Source: Microbacterium neungamense (lineage in GTDB: Bacteria > Actinomycetota > Actinomycetes > Actinomycetales > Microbacteriaceae). Taken from it: a stretch of 64,000 bases of DNA. The stretch is taken from positions 1,550,001-1,614,000 of the forward strand of contig NZ_CP069717.1 in the NCBI RefSeq assembly GCF_024971095.1, written 5' to 3'. Every line of letters begins with the position of its first letter. Positions within the stretch are counted from its first letter, which is position 1. Both the position numbers and the translations under genes were made by a program. This document shows, piece after piece, positions 34,082 to 47,753 of this stretch. The notes under the pieces were generated by a model. The model was not told where the DNA came from and searched no databases. It worked only from the letters and a program-made list of their open reading frames with translations.

Positions 34082-35298
34082 CCGAGGACCTCCAGTCCGG
34101 GGAGCTTCTTGCCTTCCAGGAACTCGAGGCTGGCCCCTCCGCCCGTCGAGATGTGTCCGAACTCGTCGTCCGCGAAGCCGAGCTGGCGCACGGCTGCCGC
34201 GGAGTCGCCGCCGCCGACGACGGCCAGGCCGTCGACCTCGGTGAGGGCCTTCGCGACCGCCTTCGTGCCCGCCGCGAAGGCGGGGAACTCGAACACGCCC
34301 ATCGGGCCGTTCCAGAACACCGTCTTCGAGTCGCGGATCGCGTCGGCGAAGCGGGCGGCGGTCTCCGGGCCGATGTCCAGGCCGATGCCGGAGGCACCGA
34401 ACGAGCTCTGCTCGATGGCATCCGCGGCGACCACCTCGTGCTCGGCATCCGCGGCGAACGCCGACGCGACCACGACGTCGGTGGGGAGCACGAGCTCCAC
34501 GCCGCGCTCCTTCGCCTCCGCGATGTAGCCGCGCACGGTCTCCAGCTGGTCCTGCTCGAGGAGGCTGGATGCCACGGCGTGGCCCTCCGCCGCGAGGAAG
34601 GTGAACAGCATGCCGCCGCCGATCAGGAGCCGGTCGACCCGCGGCAGCAGGTGCGAGATGACGCCGAGCTTGTCGCTGACCTTCGATCCGCCGAGCACGA
34701 CCGTGTACGGGCGCTCCGGCTTCTCGGTGAGCCGGTCGAGCACGTCCAGCTCGGCGGCGATCAGCAGTCCAGCAGCGGACGGCAGCAGCTGCGCGAGGTC
34801 GTAGACGCTCGCCTGCTTGCGGTGCACCACGCCGAACCCGTCGGAGACGAGCGCGTCGCCGAGCTCGGCCAGCTGTGCCGCGAAGGCCTGTCGCTCGCCG
34901 TCGTCCTTCGACGTCTCGCCGGGGTTGAACCGCAGGTTCTCGAGCACGACGACGTCGCCGTCCTCGAGCGCGGCGACCGCCTCGCGCGCGGACTCGCCGA
35001 CCGTGTCACGGGCGAAGGCGACCGGCTTGCCGAGCAGCTCGGACAGTCGCTGCGCGACCGGCGCAAGGCTGTACTGCGGGTCGGGCGCGCCGTCGGGCCG
35101 GCCGAGGTGCGAGCACACGATGACGCGGGCTCCCGCGTTGATGAGGGCGTTCAGGGTCGGCAGGGAGGCGCGGACACGTCCATCGTCCGTGATGACCCCG
35201 TCCCGCAGCGGGACGTTGAGGTCACAGCGGACGATGACGCGCTTGCCCTCCAGCGACCCGGCGTCTCCCGTCAGGGATTCAAGGGTTCGCAGGCTCAT
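34072..35298 (-). CDS. pgk: Phosphoglycerate kinase
   Basis: A 408-residue glycolytic kinase making ATP from 1,3-bisphosphoglycerate. Seen are [11 protein letters not shown] and SHLGRP (substrate Arg/His), [22 protein letters not shown], and the C-terminal nucleotide loop [15 protein letters not shown] with [17 protein letters not shown]. The start is ATG at 35298, ten bases after the gap stop. Confidence 0.97.
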   Translation of the reverse strand: MSLRTLESLTGDAGSLEGKRVIVRCDLNVPLRDGVITDDGRVRASLPTLNALINAGARVIVCSHLGRPDGAPDPQYSLAPVAQRLSELLGKPVAFARDTVGESAREAVAALEDGDVVVLENLRFNPGETSKDDGERQAFAAQLAELGDALVSDGFGVVHRKQASVYDLAQLLPSAAGLLIAAELDVLDRLTEKPERPYTVVLGGSKVSDKLGVISHLLPRVDRLLIGGGMLFTFLAAEGHAVASSLLEQDQLETVRGYIAEAKERGVELVLPTDVVVASAFAADAEHEVVAADAIEQSSFGASGIGLDIGPETAARFADAIRDSKTVFWNGPMGVFEFPAFAAGTKAVAKALTEVDGLAVVGGGDSAAAVRQLGFADDEFGHISTGGGASLEFLEGKKLPGLEVLGWQ

Positions 35299-35308
35299 AG
35301 CGTACGGC

Positions 35309-36313
<1,005 letters not shown>

Positions 36314-36375
36314 TCAGATTCTCCTGTGTCTCGTGCGCGAGATGCGCGTTCTATTCAGGGGGATATATGGACAAC

Positions 36376-36409
36376 GGCGTCCCGACGGGCGGTGGCCCGT
36401 CGGGACGCC
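36376..36409 (-). terminator. Terminator of sod
   Basis: Perfect 15-bp inverted repeat GGCGTCCCGACGGGC / GCCCGTCGGGACGCC with loop GGTG, eight bases after the sod stop. Confidence 0.82.
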
Positions 36410-36417
36410 CGTCTTGT

Positions 36418-37044
36418 TTATGACAGTACCAGCAGGCCCGAGGTCTTCTCGCGGGCTGTTTCGAACCGCTGAGCGACGTTCTGCCAGTTGGCGATGTTCC
36501 ACGCCGCCTTGACGTAATCCGCCTTGACGTTCAGGTAGTCGAGGTAGAACGCGTGCTCCCACATGTCCAGCTGGAACAGGGGGATGGTGCCCTGCGCGGT
36601 GTTCGACTGCTGGTCGAACAGCTGCTGGATGATCAGGCGCGCACCGATCGGGTCCCAGCTGAGCACGGCCCAGCCCGAGCCCTGGATGCCCGTGGCGGCG
36701 GCGGTGAAGTGCGCCTGAAACTTCTCGAAGGAGCCGAAGAACTCGTCGATCGCGGCCTTGAGCTCGCCCTCGGGCTGCCCGCCGCCCTCCGGCGACAGGT
36801 TGGTCCAGAAGATCGAGTGGTTGACGTGGCCGCCGAGGTTGAACGCGAGGTCCTTCTCGAGCTTGTTCACGTTCGCCAGGTTGCCGCTCTCGCGGGCCTC
36901 GGCGAGCTGTTCGAGGGCGGTGTTGGCGCCTGCGACGTACGCGGCGTGGTGCTTGTCATGGTGCAGTTCCATGATCTTCGCGCTGATGTGCGGCTCGAGC
37001 GCCGCGTAGTCGTACGGAAGGTCCGGGAGCGTGTATGTCGCCAT
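36418..37044 (-). CDS. sodA: Superoxide dismutase, Mn/Fe family
   Basis: A 208-residue dismutase. Metal ligands are in HHDKHHAAYV (His), NLGGHVNHSIFW (His) and DMWEHAFYLDY (Asp, His). The QGSGWAVL segment with Gln before Gly-Ser-Gly-Trp favours manganese, but the metal is not certain from sequence. A hexamer GATGAT lies six bases before the ATG, so the mRNA may be leaderless. Confidence 0.95.
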   Translation of the reverse strand: MATYTLPDLPYDYAALEPHISAKIMELHHDKHHAAYVAGANTALEQLAEARESGNLANVNKLEKDLAFNLGGHVNHSIFWTNLSPEGGGQPEGELKAAIDEFFGSFEKFQAHFTAAATGIQGSGWAVLSWDPIGARLIIQQLFDQQSNTAQGTIPLFQLDMWEHAFYLDYLNVKADYVKAAWNIANWQNVAQRFETAREKTSGLLVLS

Positions 37045-37150
37045 GTCGATATCATCCAATCCGCGCCGCGCCCGCGGCGCTTGCGATCGTCTGCGAGCCG
37101 AAGTGCTTCGCAGAGCGGTCTTCTCACATCCTAGTGACGGCAACGCGGGA

Positions 37151-37168
37151 GGGAAGGGGTTCCTTCCC
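37151..37168 (-). terminator. Possible terminator of whiA
   Basis: Short inverted repeat GGGAAGG / CCTTCCC with loop GGTT, 26 bases after the whiA stop on the minus strand. Confidence 0.45.
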
Positions 37169-37193
37169 CGTGTGACGGGATCGGCCGGGCGGA

Positions 37194-38186
37194 TCAGTCG
37201 TCGAGGCCGGCGGGCACGGCGGCCTCGGTGCCGGGGATGCCCTCCTGCTGCGCGCGCTTGTCCGCCATGGCGAGCAGGCGGCGGATGCGGCCGGCCACGG
37301 CGTCCTTGGTGAGCGGCGGGTCGGCGTGGTGGCCGAGCTCGTCGAGGCTGGCGTCGCGGTGCGCGAGGCGCAGGTTGCCGGCCATCCGCAGGTGCTCGGG
37401 GACGTCGTCGCCGAGGATCTCGAGGGCGCGCTCCACGCGGGCGCAGGCCGCGACGGCGGCCTGGGCGGAGCGGCGCAGGTTCGCGTCGTCGAAGTTCACC
37501 AGCCGGTTCACGCCGGCGCGCACCTCGCGGCGCTGGCGCATCTCCTCCCAGGCGGCGGCGGTGCGGCGGGCGCCCATGATGCTGAGGATCGCGCGGATGG
37601 CCTCGCCCTCGCGCACGACGACGCGCGGCAGACCGCGCACTTCGCGGGCCTTGGCGGTCACGCCGAGGCGGTGCGCGGCGCCGACGAGGGCCATCGCAGC
37701 CTCGCCGGACGGGCAGGAGACCTCGAGCACGGCCGAGCGGCCCGGCTCGCTCAGCGAACCGGCGGCGAGGAACGCGCCACGCCAGATGCCCGCGAGCTCC
37801 TCGCGCGAGCCGGTGGTGAGCCGGTTCGGCAGACCGCGGACCGGACGACGGCGCGGGTCGAGCAGACCGGTCTGACGCGCCAGGGTCTCCCCTGCACCGA
37901 TCACCCGCACGGCCCAGCGCGCGCCCTCGTTCGCGGCGCCCGGCGTGGATCCGCCGGACTTCACCTGGGCGATCTCCGGGCGCACGCCGTAGATCTCGGC
38001 GAGATCGCGCGCGACCCGCCGCGCCAGCGTCTCGGCATCCACCTCGGCCTCGACCGCCACGCGCCCCGCGATGGAGTGCAGGCCGCCGGCGAACCGGAGG
38101 ATGGTGGTCACCTCCGCGACGCGCACCGTCGGGGGTGCGTTGCGGATGCTGACCAGTTCTGCCTTGACGTCGGTGGTTAGTGCCAC
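37194..38186 (-). CDS. whiA: WhiA sporulation/cell-division regulator
   Basis: A 330-residue actinobacterial WhiA protein. It has a LAGLIDADG-like N-terminal half ([22 protein letters not shown]...[22 protein letters not shown]) and a C-terminal helix-turn-helix ([28 protein letters not shown]). In streptomycetes it controls septation with WhiB; in non-sporulating genera it is kept for division. The start is GTG at 38186 with GAGGGAG upstream. It lies in the conserved uvrC-rapZ-whiA order. Confidence 0.96.
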   Translation of the reverse strand: MALTTDVKAELVSIRNAPPTVRVAEVTTILRFAGGLHSIAGRVAVEAEVDAETLARRVARDLAEIYGVRPEIAQVKSGGSTPGAANEGARWAVRVIGAGETLARQTGLLDPRRRPVRGLPNRLTTGSREELAGIWRGAFLAAGSLSEPGRSAVLEVSCPSGEAAMALVGAAHRLGVTAKAREVRGLPRVVVREGEAIRAILSIMGARRTAAAWEEMRQRREVRAGVNRLVNFDDANLRRSAQAAVAACARVERALEILGDDVPEHLRMAGNLRLAHRDASLDELGHHADPPLTKDAVAGRIRRLLAMADKRAQQEGIPGTEAAVPAGLDD

Positions 38187-38254
38187 GGAACTCCCTCACG
38201 CTTGCGCGTCGGATCGCGACGCAAGGGAATAGCCTACAAGGCCGGACGGCTCCG

Positions 38255-39127
38255 CTACTCCTTGCCGAGGTCGCGGTGCCGCACGCTCACGGCCACCCCG
38301 GGCACGCTCGCCAGACGCCGTGCCAGCTCCTCCGCGGTCGCGACCGAGCGGTGCTTGCCGCCGGTGCATCCGATCGCGACCGTGGAATGGCTCTTGTTCT
38401 CGCGCTGGTACCCCTCCAGCACCGGACGCAGCGCGGCCGCGTAGGCGTCGAGGAACTCGCCGGCGCCCTCCTGGCCGAGCACGTAGTCGCGCACCGCGGC
38501 GTCCTGACCGGTGAAGTTGCGCAGGTCTTCGTTCCAGAACGGGTTCGGCAGGAACCGCATGTCGGCGACGAGGTCGACGTCCGTGGGCAGGCCGTACTTG
38601 AACCCGAAGCTGAGGATGGTCAGCTTGTGCCGTGCCGCGCCCTCCTCGGAGAACAGCTCGGACACCTGCGTGGCCAGCTGGTGGATGTTCAGACCGGAGG
38701 TGTCCAGGAGCACGTCGGCCGCCTCGCGGATGGGGGCGAGACGCTGCCGCTCGATCCGGATGCCGTCGAGCAGGGTGCCGTCGCCCTGCAGCGGATGCGG
38801 GCGCCGCACCGACTCGAACCGGCGGACCAGCACGTCGTCCGAGGCGTCCAGGAAGAGCACCTTCACCGAGCCGCGGGAGCGGAGCGCGCGGGCAACGCCG
38901 GGGAAGTCGTCGAAGAGGTTCCGCCCGCGGACGTCGACCACGGCGGCGACCTTCGGCAGGCTGCCGCCGCCCATGTCGGTGAGGTCGAGCAGCGGCCGCA
39001 GCATCTGCGGCGGCAGGTTGTCGACCACGTACCAGCCGAGGTCCTCCAGGGCGTTCGCCGCCGTGGTCCGGCCTGCTCCCGACATCCCGGTGACGATCAG
39101 GAACTCGCCCTTCTCCTCGGCGGTCAT
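38255..39127 (-). CDS. rapZ: RNase adapter / nucleotide-binding protein RapZ
   Basis: A 290-residue P-loop protein of the RapZ/YvcJ family. The loop reads [10 protein letters not shown], with Arg instead of the usual Lys, a substitution I recall as common in actinobacterial members. [14 protein letters not shown] and [18 protein letters not shown] are the C-terminal signatures. In E. coli RapZ steers RNase E on small RNAs; here the role is not known. GGGAGGGAGAAGCG precedes the ATG, and TAGGCT upstream may be a -10 box. Confidence 0.94.
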   Translation of the reverse strand: MTAEEKGEFLIVTGMSGAGRTTAANALEDLGWYVVDNLPPQMLRPLLDLTDMGGGSLPKVAAVVDVRGRNLFDDFPGVARALRSRGSVKVLFLDASDDVLVRRFESVRRPHPLQGDGTLLDGIRIERQRLAPIREAADVLLDTSGLNIHQLATQVSELFSEEGAARHKLTILSFGFKYGLPTDVDLVADMRFLPNPFWNEDLRNFTGQDAAVRDYVLGQEGAGEFLDAYAAALRPVLEGYQRENKSHSTVAIGCTGGKHRSVATAEELARRLASVPGVAVSVRHRDLGKE

Positions 39128-39154
39128 CGCTTCTCCCTCCCCTGCGGCTCCAGC

Positions 39155-41137
39155 CTATCGAGTGGCGGCCGGGCGCTGCGCCGTCAGATGGGTGTGGATG
39201 GCCGCGGCGAGGGCGGGGCCGATGCCGGCCACCTCGGTGATCCGCTCGGGCGTCGCCGCCCGCAGCGCGGTGACCGAGCCGAAGTGCTTCAGCAGCGCCT
39301 TGATCCGCGCCTCGCCGAGCCCCGGCACCTCGGCGAGCACCGTGGTGATGTCGCGCTTGCGGCGGCGGCGCTGGTGGGAGATCGCGAACCGGTGTGCCTC
39401 GTCGCGCAGCCGCTGCACGAGGTAGAGCGCCTCGCTGGTGCGGGGCAGGATGACCGGGAACTCGTCGCCGGGCACCCAGATCTCCTCGAGCCGCTTGGCG
39501 ATGCCGCACAGGGCGACCTCCGGATGCCCGCTGTCGCGCAGCGCCCGCGCGGCGGCCTCGACCTGCGGGCGTCCGCCGTCCACGATCAGCAGCTGCGGCC
39601 GGTACGCGAAGCGCGGCTTCCGCCGCGTGACGACCCCTGCCGCTTCCACGGACCCTGAGCCTTCGACGGACCCTGAGCCTTCGACGGACCCTGAGCCTGT
39701 CGAAGGGTCCGGTGACGCTTCGACGAGCTCAGCGTCCGCGGCCGGCGAAAGCGGGTCGGCATCCATGTACGCCAGCCGCCGCATCAGCACCTGGTACATC
39801 GAGTCGGTGTCGTCGGTGGTCTCGGCGATGTTGAACGAGCGGTATTGGTCCTTGCGCGGCAGACCGTCCTCGAAGACGACCATCGAGGCGACGACGTTCG
39901 TGCCGCCGAGGTGTGAGATGTCGAAGCACTCGATCCGCAGCGGCGCCTCGTCCATCCCGAGCGCCTCCTGCAGGTCGGTCAGCGCCTGCGTGCGTGAGAC
40001 GTAGTCGCTGGTGCGGCGGGTCTTGTGCCGCAGCAGCGCCTGCTGGGCGTTCAGCGTCGCCGTCCGCATCAGCTCGGCACGCTGTCCGCGCTGCGCGACG
40101 GCGATCTCGACCTTGCGCCCGCGCCGTTCCCGCAGCCATTCCTCGAGCTCCCGCGCGTCGTCCGGCAGCACCGGGACGAGGATGCGGCGCGGCACGTCGG
40201 CGGCCTCGCCGTACGCCTGCTGGAGCACCTGCTCGACGAGCTCGCCGCCGGAGATGTCGAGCTCCTTCTCGATCGTGAGGGCGCGGACGCCGCGCACGCG
40301 TCCTCCGCGGATGACGAAGTGCTGCACCGCCGCGGCCAGCTCGTCCTCGGCGATGCCGAACAGGTCCGCGTCCTCGTCCGCGGGCAGCACCAGGGCGCTC
40401 TTGCCGAGCACGGCCTCGATCGCGCGGAGCTTGTCGCGGTACTTCGCCGCCGCCTCGTAGTCCATGGCGGCGGACGCCTCGTGCATCCGCTTCGTCAGCT
40501 CCCGCGTGAAGCGCTCGTCACCGCCGGCCATGAAGGCGACGAAGTCGTCGACCATGGCCCGGTGCTCCTCGATGGTCACGGTCATCGAGCACGGTCCGCC
40601 GCATTTGCCGATCTGCCCGGGGAAGCACGGCCGCCCGGTCTGCATGGCCCGCTTGTAGCTGGCGTCGCTGCAGGTGCGGATCGGGAACGCCTTGATCATC
40701 AGGTCGATCGTCTCGTGCACCGCCCACACCTTCGGGTATGGACCGAAGTAGCGGGCGCCGGGGATGCGCCGGTTGCGCGTGACCATCACCCGGGGTGCCT
40801 CGTCGGCGAGCGTGATCGCCATGAACGGGTACGACTTGTCGTCCTTGTAGCGGACGTTGAACGGTGGATCGAACTCCTTGATCCACATGTACTCGAGCTG
40901 CAGCGAGTCCACGTCGGTGGCCACCACCGTCCACTCCACGGATGCCGCGGTGGTCACCATCCGGCGGGTGCGCTCGTGCAGCGTGTGCAGCGGCGCGAAG
41001 TAGTTCGACAGCCGCTGACGGAGGTTCTTCGCCTTGCCGACGTAGAGCACCCGTCCGTCGGCGTCGCGGAACCGATACACGCCCGGATCCGTGGGGATCT
41101 CGCCCGTCCGCGGCTTGTACGGCAGGACGTCGGCCAT
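39155..41137 (-). CDS. uvrC: UvrABC excinuclease subunit C with repeat-derived insertion
   Basis: A 660-residue nuclease that cuts both sides of a lesion. It has the GIY-YIG domain ([23 protein letters not shown]), UVR motif ([20 protein letters not shown]), the RNase H-like domain (FDISHLGG...[10 protein letters not shown]) and tandem helix-hairpin-helices at the end. Oddity: residues about 467-499 are a low-complexity [19 protein letters not shown] stretch from an in-frame repeat array (39650-39734). It sits in a loop before LLIVDGG, where most UvrC proteins have almost nothing. The ATG overlaps the uvrA stop as TGATG. Confidence 0.96.
   Translation of the reverse strand: MADVLPYKPRTGEIPTDPGVYRFRDADGRVLYVGKAKNLRQRLSNYFAPLHTLHERTRRMVTTAASVEWTVVATDVDSLQLEYMWIKEFDPPFNVRYKDDKSYPFMAITLADEAPRVMVTRNRRIPGARYFGPYPKVWAVHETIDLMIKAFPIRTCSDASYKRAMQTGRPCFPGQIGKCGGPCSMTVTIEEHRAMVDDFVAFMAGGDERFTRELTKRMHEASAAMDYEAAAKYRDKLRAIEAVLGKSALVLPADEDADLFGIAEDELAAAVQHFVIRGGRVRGVRALTIEKELDISGGELVEQVLQQAYGEAADVPRRILVPVLPDDARELEEWLRERRGRKVEIAVAQRGQRAELMRTATLNAQQALLRHKTRRTSDYVSRTQALTDLQEALGMDEAPLRIECFDISHLGGTNVVASMVVFEDGLPRKDQYRSFNIAETTDDTDSMYQVLMRRLAYMDADPLSPAADAELVEASPDPSTGSGSVEGSGSVEGSGSVEAAGVVTRRKPRFAYRPQLLIVDGGRPQVEAAARALRDSGHPEVALCGIAKRLEEIWVPGDEFPVILPRTSEALYLVQRLRDEAHRFAISHQRRRRKRDITTVLAEVPGLGEARIKALLKHFGSVTALRAATPERITEVAGIGPALAAAIHTHLTAQRPAATR
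39650..39734. repeat. CTGAGCCTGTCGAA-type repeat array inside uvrC
   Basis: Three tandem 18-bp units GGACCCTGAGCCTTCGAC at 39650, 39668 and 39686, the last becoming CCTGAGCCTGTCGAAGGGTCC with GGACCCT/AGGGTCC arms. An inverted copy (CTTCGACGAGCTCAGCG) follows at about 39718-39734. Same core as the ileS array. Confidence 0.9.
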
Positions 41138-44022
41138 CAACCCGCCTTGCGTGCCGTCCGGTCGCCGAGGATCTCGGCAAGGAACTGCCCGGTGTGGCTC
41201 TCGTGCACGCGCGCCACCTGTTCGGGGGTGCCGGTCGCGATGATCTCGCCGCCGCCGGAGCCGCCCTCGGGACCGAGATCGATGACCCAGTCGGCGGACT
41301 TGATGACGTCGAGGTTGTGCTCGATGACGATGACGGTGTTCCCCTTGTCGACCAGGCCGTTCAGCACCTCGAGGAGCTTGCGCACGTCCTCGAAGTGCAG
41401 ACCGGTGGTCGGCTCGTCGAGTACGTAGATGCTCCGCCCGTTGCTGCGGCGCTGGAGCTCGGTGGCGAGCTTGACGCGCTGCGCCTCCCCGCCGGAGAGC
41501 GTGGTCGCGGACTGCCCGAGCCGGACGTAGCCGAGCCCGACGTCGACGAGCGTCTTCAGATAGCGATGGATCGCCTGGATCGGCTCGAAGAACTCCGCGG
41601 CCTCCTCGATCGGCATCTCGAGCACCTCGGCGATGTTCTTGCCCTTGTAGTGCACGGCGAGGGTGTCCCGGTTGTACCGCTTGCCGTGGCACACCTCGCA
41701 GTCGACATACACGTCCGGCAGGAAGTTCATCTCGATCTTGATCGTGCCGTCGCCTGAGCACGCCTCGCAGCGGCCGCCCTTGACGTTGAAGCTGAACCGC
41801 CCGGGCTGGTAGCCGCGCACCTTCGCCTCGGGGGTCTCGGCGAACAGCGACCGGATCCGGTCGAAGACGCCCGTGTACGTCGCCGGGTTCGAGCGCGGCG
41901 TACGGCCGATCGGCGCCTGGTCGACGTGCACGACCTTGTCGAGGTTGTCGAGTCCCGTGACCCGGGTGTGCTTGCCCGGCACGGTGCGGGCACCGTTCAG
42001 CCGCGCGGCGAGCACCTGGTACAGGATGTCGTTCACGAGGGACGACTTGCCGGAGCCGCTCACCCCGGTGACGGCCGTGAGCACGCCGAGCGGGAACTCG
42101 GCGCTGACGTTCTTCAGGTTGTTCTCCCGGGCGCCGACGACGGTCAGCATCCGCTTCCGGTCGATCTTGCGGCGTTTGGCGGGGATCGGGATCTCGCGAC
42201 GACCGGAGAGGTAGTCGCCGGTGAGCGAGTCGCGGTCGGTGAGCAGCGCGGAGTACGGGCCGGAGTGGACGACCTGTCCCCCGTCGACACCGGCCCGCGG
42301 CCCGATGTCGACGACCCAGTCGGCGGCCTCGATGGTCTCCTCGTCGTGCTCGACGACGATCAGGGTGTTCCCGAGGTCGCGCAGCTTCTCCAGGGTCTGG
42401 ATGAGACGGCGGTTGTCGCGCTGATGCAGGCCGATGGAGGGCTCGTCGAGCACGTAGAGCACCCCGGTCAGGCCGGAGCCGATCTGCGTGGCGAGCCGGA
42501 TGCGCTGCGCCTCGCCGCCCGAGAGGGAGCCGGCCGAGCGGCTGAGGTTGAGGTATGCCAGGCCCACCTGCAGCAGGAAGTCGAGCCGGAGCCGGATCTC
42601 GCGCAGCACCTGCGCAGCGATCTTCGCCTCGCGATCGGTGAGCACCAGCTTCTCCATGAACTCGCGCGCCTCGGCGAGGCTGAGGTGCGACACCTCGGCG
42701 ATGGAGTGGCCGTGCACGAGCACCGAGAGCACCTCCGGCTTGAGCCGATCGCCGTTGCAGACGGGGCACGGCACCTCGCGGAGGTACTCGCCCCAGCGGT
42801 TGCGCTGGGTGTCGCTCTCGGCCTGCAGGTACTGGCGCTCGATGTAGGGGACGACACCCTCGAAGCCGGACGTGTACCGCATCTCCCGGCCGTACCGGTT
42901 CTTCCACTTCACGGTGACCTTGTAGTTGTCACCGCGCAGCACGGCCTCGCGCACGTCGGAGTGCAGTTCCCGCCACGGCGTGTCCAGTGAGAAGTCGAGA
43001 TCGCGAGCGAGCCCTTCCAGAAGCCGCTCGTAGTACTGGAAGAGCCCCTTGCCCTGCGTGGTCCAGGGCAGGATGACACCCTCCCGGATGGACAGATCCT
43101 CGTCGCCGAGCATGAGGTCGACGTCCACCGACATCCGGGTGCCCAGGCCCGAGCAGGCGGGGCAGGCGCCGAACGGCGCGTTGAAGGAGAAGGTGCGCGG
43201 CTCGATCTCGGTGAGGGTGATCGGATGCCCGTTGGGGCAGGCGAGCTTCTCGGAGAACGACTGCCAGGCGGCATCCCCCTCCTGGTCCACGAAGTTCACC
43301 TGCATGACGCCGCCGGCCAGGCTCAGCGCGGTCTCCACCGAGTCGGTGACCCGTGCGAGGATGTCTGGCGACGCGACGAGACGGTCGACGACGACGGCGA
43401 TGTCGTGCTTGTAGCTCTTCTTGAGCGTCGGCGGCTCGGAGAGCTGGATGAGCTCCCCGTCGACGATGGCCCGCGAGTACCCCTTGGCCCCGAGCTCGCG
43501 GAACAGGTCGACGAACTCGCCCTTCTTCTGCGAGACCACGGGAGCGACGATCTGGTAGCGGGTGCGCTCCGGCAGCTCCATCAGCTGGTCGGCGATCTGC
43601 TGCACGGTCTGGCGCTGGATCTTCTCACCGCACTCCGGACAGTGCGGCACGCCGATGCGGGCCCAGAGCAGACGCATGTAGTCGTAGATCTCGGTGATCG
43701 TGCCCACCGTCGACCGCGGGTTGCGGTTCGTCGACTTCTGGTCGATGGACACCGCAGGGCTGAGACCCTCGATGAAGTCCACGTCCGGTCGGTCCACCTG
43801 ACCGAGGAACTGACGGGCGTAGGCGCTCAGCGACTCGACGTACCGGCGCTGCCCCTCCGCGAAGATCGTGTCGAAGGCGAGGCTCGATTTCCCGGAGCCG
43901 GACAGGCCGGTGAAGACGACCAGCGCGTCTCTGGGGATGTCGAGGTCGACGTTCTTGAGATTGTGCACGCGGGCACCGCGAACACTGAGTTTTCCTTGGC
44001 TGGCGACGGGAACGATGGGCAC
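41137..44022 (-). CDS. uvrA: UvrABC excinuclease subunit A
   Basis: A 961-residue damage-recognition ATPase. It has two ABC-type nucleotide sites ([16 protein letters not shown] and [17 protein letters not shown]), two signature motifs ([15 protein letters not shown] and [15 protein letters not shown]), and zinc modules CPECGEKI and [20 protein letters not shown]. The start is GTG at 44022. A TAGACT hexamer ends six bases before it, which fits a leaderless mRNA; SOS-type operators were not found. It heads a uvrA-uvrC unit. Confidence 0.97.
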   Translation of the reverse strand: MPIVPVASQGKLSVRGARVHNLKNVDLDIPRDALVVFTGLSGSGKSSLAFDTIFAEGQRRYVESLSAYARQFLGQVDRPDVDFIEGLSPAVSIDQKSTNRNPRSTVGTITEIYDYMRLLWARIGVPHCPECGEKIQRQTVQQIADQLMELPERTRYQIVAPVVSQKKGEFVDLFRELGAKGYSRAIVDGELIQLSEPPTLKKSYKHDIAVVVDRLVASPDILARVTDSVETALSLAGGVMQVNFVDQEGDAAWQSFSEKLACPNGHPITLTEIEPRTFSFNAPFGACPACSGLGTRMSVDVDLMLGDEDLSIREGVILPWTTQGKGLFQYYERLLEGLARDLDFSLDTPWRELHSDVREAVLRGDNYKVTVKWKNRYGREMRYTSGFEGVVPYIERQYLQAESDTQRNRWGEYLREVPCPVCNGDRLKPEVLSVLVHGHSIAEVSHLSLAEAREFMEKLVLTDREAKIAAQVLREIRLRLDFLLQVGLAYLNLSRSAGSLSGGEAQRIRLATQIGSGLTGVLYVLDEPSIGLHQRDNRRLIQTLEKLRDLGNTLIVVEHDEETIEAADWVVDIGPRAGVDGGQVVHSGPYSALLTDRDSLTGDYLSGRREIPIPAKRRKIDRKRMLTVVGARENNLKNVSAEFPLGVLTAVTGVSGSGKSSLVNDILYQVLAARLNGARTVPGKHTRVTGLDNLDKVVHVDQAPIGRTPRSNPATYTGVFDRIRSLFAETPEAKVRGYQPGRFSFNVKGGRCEACSGDGTIKIEMNFLPDVYVDCEVCHGKRYNRDTLAVHYKGKNIAEVLEMPIEEAAEFFEPIQAIHRYLKTLVDVGLGYVRLGQSATTLSGGEAQRVKLATELQRRSNGRSIYVLDEPTTGLHFEDVRKLLEVLNGLVDKGNTVIVIEHNLDVIKSADWVIDLGPEGGSGGGEIIATGTPEQVARVHESHTGQFLAEILGDRTARKAG

Positions 44023-44028
44023 CCGTCA

Positions 44029-44034
44029 AGTCTA
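44029..44034 (-). promoter_or_regulatory. -10 box placing uvrA on a leaderless mRNA
   Basis: TAGACT on the minus strand, six bases before the uvrA GTG. No Shine-Dalgarno lies between them. Confidence 0.6.
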
Positions 44035-44098
44035 GGAGGGGCCACGGACACCGGCTCCGGAGTCGCTGACAGCGTAATCGCGGAGGGCTGCGGCAGGC

Positions 44099-44578
44099 TC
44101 AGCGGACGGCGGGAACGGAGCGGACCGGCGGCTCCTCCGGGGCGCGCCCGGCGAAGGGTGCGAGGGCGTCGCGGAGCCGCGCGACCTCGTCCACGTCCAT
44201 GCCGACGCGGGCCATCACCTGCTTCGGCACCTCGACCGCCCTGGCGCGGAGTGCGCGACCGGCATCCGTCAGCTCGATGTCGAGACGGCGCTCGTCCTGG
44301 GCGCTGCGGGTGCGCCGCACCAGGCCGTCGCGCTCGAGGCGCTTGACCAGCGGCGAGGCGCTTGCCGGATCCATCGCGAGGTCGGCGGCGAGGTCGTGCA
44401 GCGCCCGCGGCGCCCTCTCCCACAGCGCGAGCATGACCAGGTACTGCGGATGCGTGAGCCCGAGCGGCTCGAGGATGGGCCGGTACACCGCGACGACGTT
44501 CCGTGCGGCGGTGACCATGGCGAAGCAGAGCTGGTTCTCCAGGCGGAGGAGGTCGTCGTCGCTCGTCATGACGTTCAT
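44099..44578 (-). CDS. MarR-family transcriptional regulator
   Basis: A winged-helix regulator of about 159 residues (MNVMTSDDDLLRLENQLCFAMVTAARNVVAVYRPILEPLGLTHPQYLVMLALWERAPRALHDLAADLAMDPASASPLVKRLERDGLVRRTRSAQDERRLDIELT). The recognition helix and the DERR wing are typical, and the N-terminal Cys (NQLCFAM) matches OhrR-like peroxide sensors of this family. The start among ATGs at 44593, 44578 and 44569 is uncertain; 44578 is used. It is divergent from the small zinc-ribbon gene across a short palindrome. Confidence 0.88.
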   Translation of the reverse strand: MNVMTSDDDLLRLENQLCFAMVTAARNVVAVYRPILEPLGLTHPQYLVMLALWERAPRALHDLAADLAMDPASASPLVKRLERDGLVRRTRSAQDERRLDIELTDAGRALRARAVEVPKQVMARVGMDVDEVARLRDALAPFAGRAPEEPPVRSVPAVR

Positions 44579-44597
44579 GATACCGGGTAGCAAATAG

Positions 44598-44609
44598 TTA
44601 GTACACTAA
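44598..44609. promoter_or_regulatory. Candidate MarR operator
   Basis: TTAGTACACTAA has arms TTAGT / ACTAA around a two-base centre, preceded by ATAG. It lies between the divergent MarR and 44615 genes in an unusually AT-rich patch, as expected for an autoregulatory site controlling both. Confidence 0.55.
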
Positions 44610-44614
44610 GGATC

Positions 44615-44857
44615 ATGAACGAGCATCCCGAGCGCACCTCCCTCCGAACCCGCGTGCGCGAGGCGGGCGGGTGGTACGCGTGGTTCAACTCGCGCCTCAT
44701 CCGCTACGCGGGACCGGCATCCGTCGGTCCGTATGAGAAGACGCCGCCGCCCACCCCGGAGGAACGCGCCGAACGCGGATGCCCGCTGTGCGGCGCACCG
44801 ATGAACCGGCACGAGATCGACCGCAGCGGCCCCAAGCCGCTCATGCACTGCCCTTGA
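44615..44857 (+). CDS. Small zinc-ribbon-like protein
   Basis: An 80-residue protein, MNEHPERTSLRTRVREAGGWYAWFNSRLIRYAGPASVGPYEKTPPPTPEERAERG, ending CPLCGAPMNRHEIDRSGPKPLMHCP. The CxxC and terminal HC pair could hold zinc. It is divergent from the MarR gene and probably under its control. I do not recognise a named family. AAGG lies a few bases upstream of the ATG. Confidence 0.65.
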   Translation: MNEHPERTSLRTRVREAGGWYAWFNSRLIRYAGPASVGPYEKTPPPTPEERAERGCPLCGAPMNRHEIDRSGPKPLMHCP

Positions 44858-44901
44858 GCTTCCCCGGGAAGCCGTGAGCGCCGGCCGCCGTGGGCTGATC
44901 G

Positions 44902-46980
<2,079 letters not shown>

Positions 46981-46986
46981 ACCTCC

Positions 46987-46992
46987 AGCGTA
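46987..46992 (-). promoter_or_regulatory. -10-like box before uvrB
   Basis: TACGCT on the minus strand, six bases from the uvrB ATG, the same geometry as uvrA. Confidence 0.5.
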
Positions 46993-47107
46993 GGCCGGGC
47001 CCCGGACATCGGGTCCGCCGGCGCCGACGTCCCCCCTCGGGTCCTGTCCGCAGGTTCGCGCACGGTGCGCGGGAGCGGATGTCGACGGCGCCGCCTATCG
47101 TGGAGCC

Positions 47108-47722
47108 GTGATCGAGTTCCTGATCGGCACCAGCCTCGCGGCGTCCGCGGGGCTGAATGCGTGGATGCCGCTGTTCCTGCTCGGGCTCGCCGATCGCCTG
47201 CTTCCACCGGTGCAGCTGCCGAGCGCGTGGGCGTGGCTGTCGAGCGATCCGGCGCTGTGGATCATCGGGGCGCTGCTCGTGCTGGAGATCGTGGCCGACA
47301 AGATCCCGGCGCTGGACTCCGTCAACGACATCGTGCAGAGCGTGATCCGCCCCGCCGCCGGCGGCATCGCGTTCGGGGCGGGCGCCGGAGCGGAGACGCT
47401 GGCCGTCGGCGACCCCGCGGCGTTCTTCGCGGACAACGCCTGGGTGCCGGTCGCGCTCGGCATCGCGGTCGCGCTGGTCGTGCACGTGGTCAAGGCGAGC
47501 ACGCGCGTGGCGGCGAACACGACGACCGCCGGGATGGCGGGCCCGGTGCTCAGCACGGCCGAGGACGGCACGTCCTTCCTGCTCGCGGCGCTGGCCCTGA
47601 CGATCCCCGTCCTCGCCGGCGTCGTGCTCATCGCCCTCGTCATGGGTGTCGTGGCGATCACCCGTCGCCTGCGGCGCCGGCGAGAGCGCACCCGGAGCGC
47701 GGCGGGCGGCATACCGACGTGA
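47108..47722 (+). CDS. DUF4126 membrane protein
   Basis: A 204-residue protein with about six hydrophobic segments (IGTSLAASAGLNAWMPLFLLGLADRLL ... LLVLEIVADKIPALDSVNDIVQSVIRPAAGGIAFG ... VVHVVKASTRVAANTTTAGMAGPVLST), the DUF4126 pattern; its function is unknown. The start is GTG at 47108, with TATCGT ending six bases before it and GGAGCC between, so it is probably leaderless. It is convergent with an MFS transporter gene. Confidence 0.85.
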   Translation: MIEFLIGTSLAASAGLNAWMPLFLLGLADRLLPPVQLPSAWAWLSSDPALWIIGALLVLEIVADKIPALDSVNDIVQSVIRPAAGGIAFGAGAGAETLAVGDPAAFFADNAWVPVALGIAVALVVHVVKASTRVAANTTTAGMAGPVLSTAEDGTSFLLAALALTIPVLAGVVLIALVMGVVAITRRLRRRRERTRSAAGGIPT

Positions 47723-47726
47723 CCCC

Positions 47727-47753
47727 GGCCCTCGGCCCCGAGGTTCGAGGGCC
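47727..47753. terminator. Possible bidirectional terminator
   Basis: Inverted repeat GGCCCTCG / CGAGGGCC with an 11-base loop, between the convergent DUF4126 and MFS genes. Confidence 0.45.

Noticed and set aside
39650..39734. CRISPR-like short repeats in uvrC and ileS
   Set aside because: 18-bp units without regular unique spacers, inside coding sequence, no cas genes; better explained as a small dispersed repeat.
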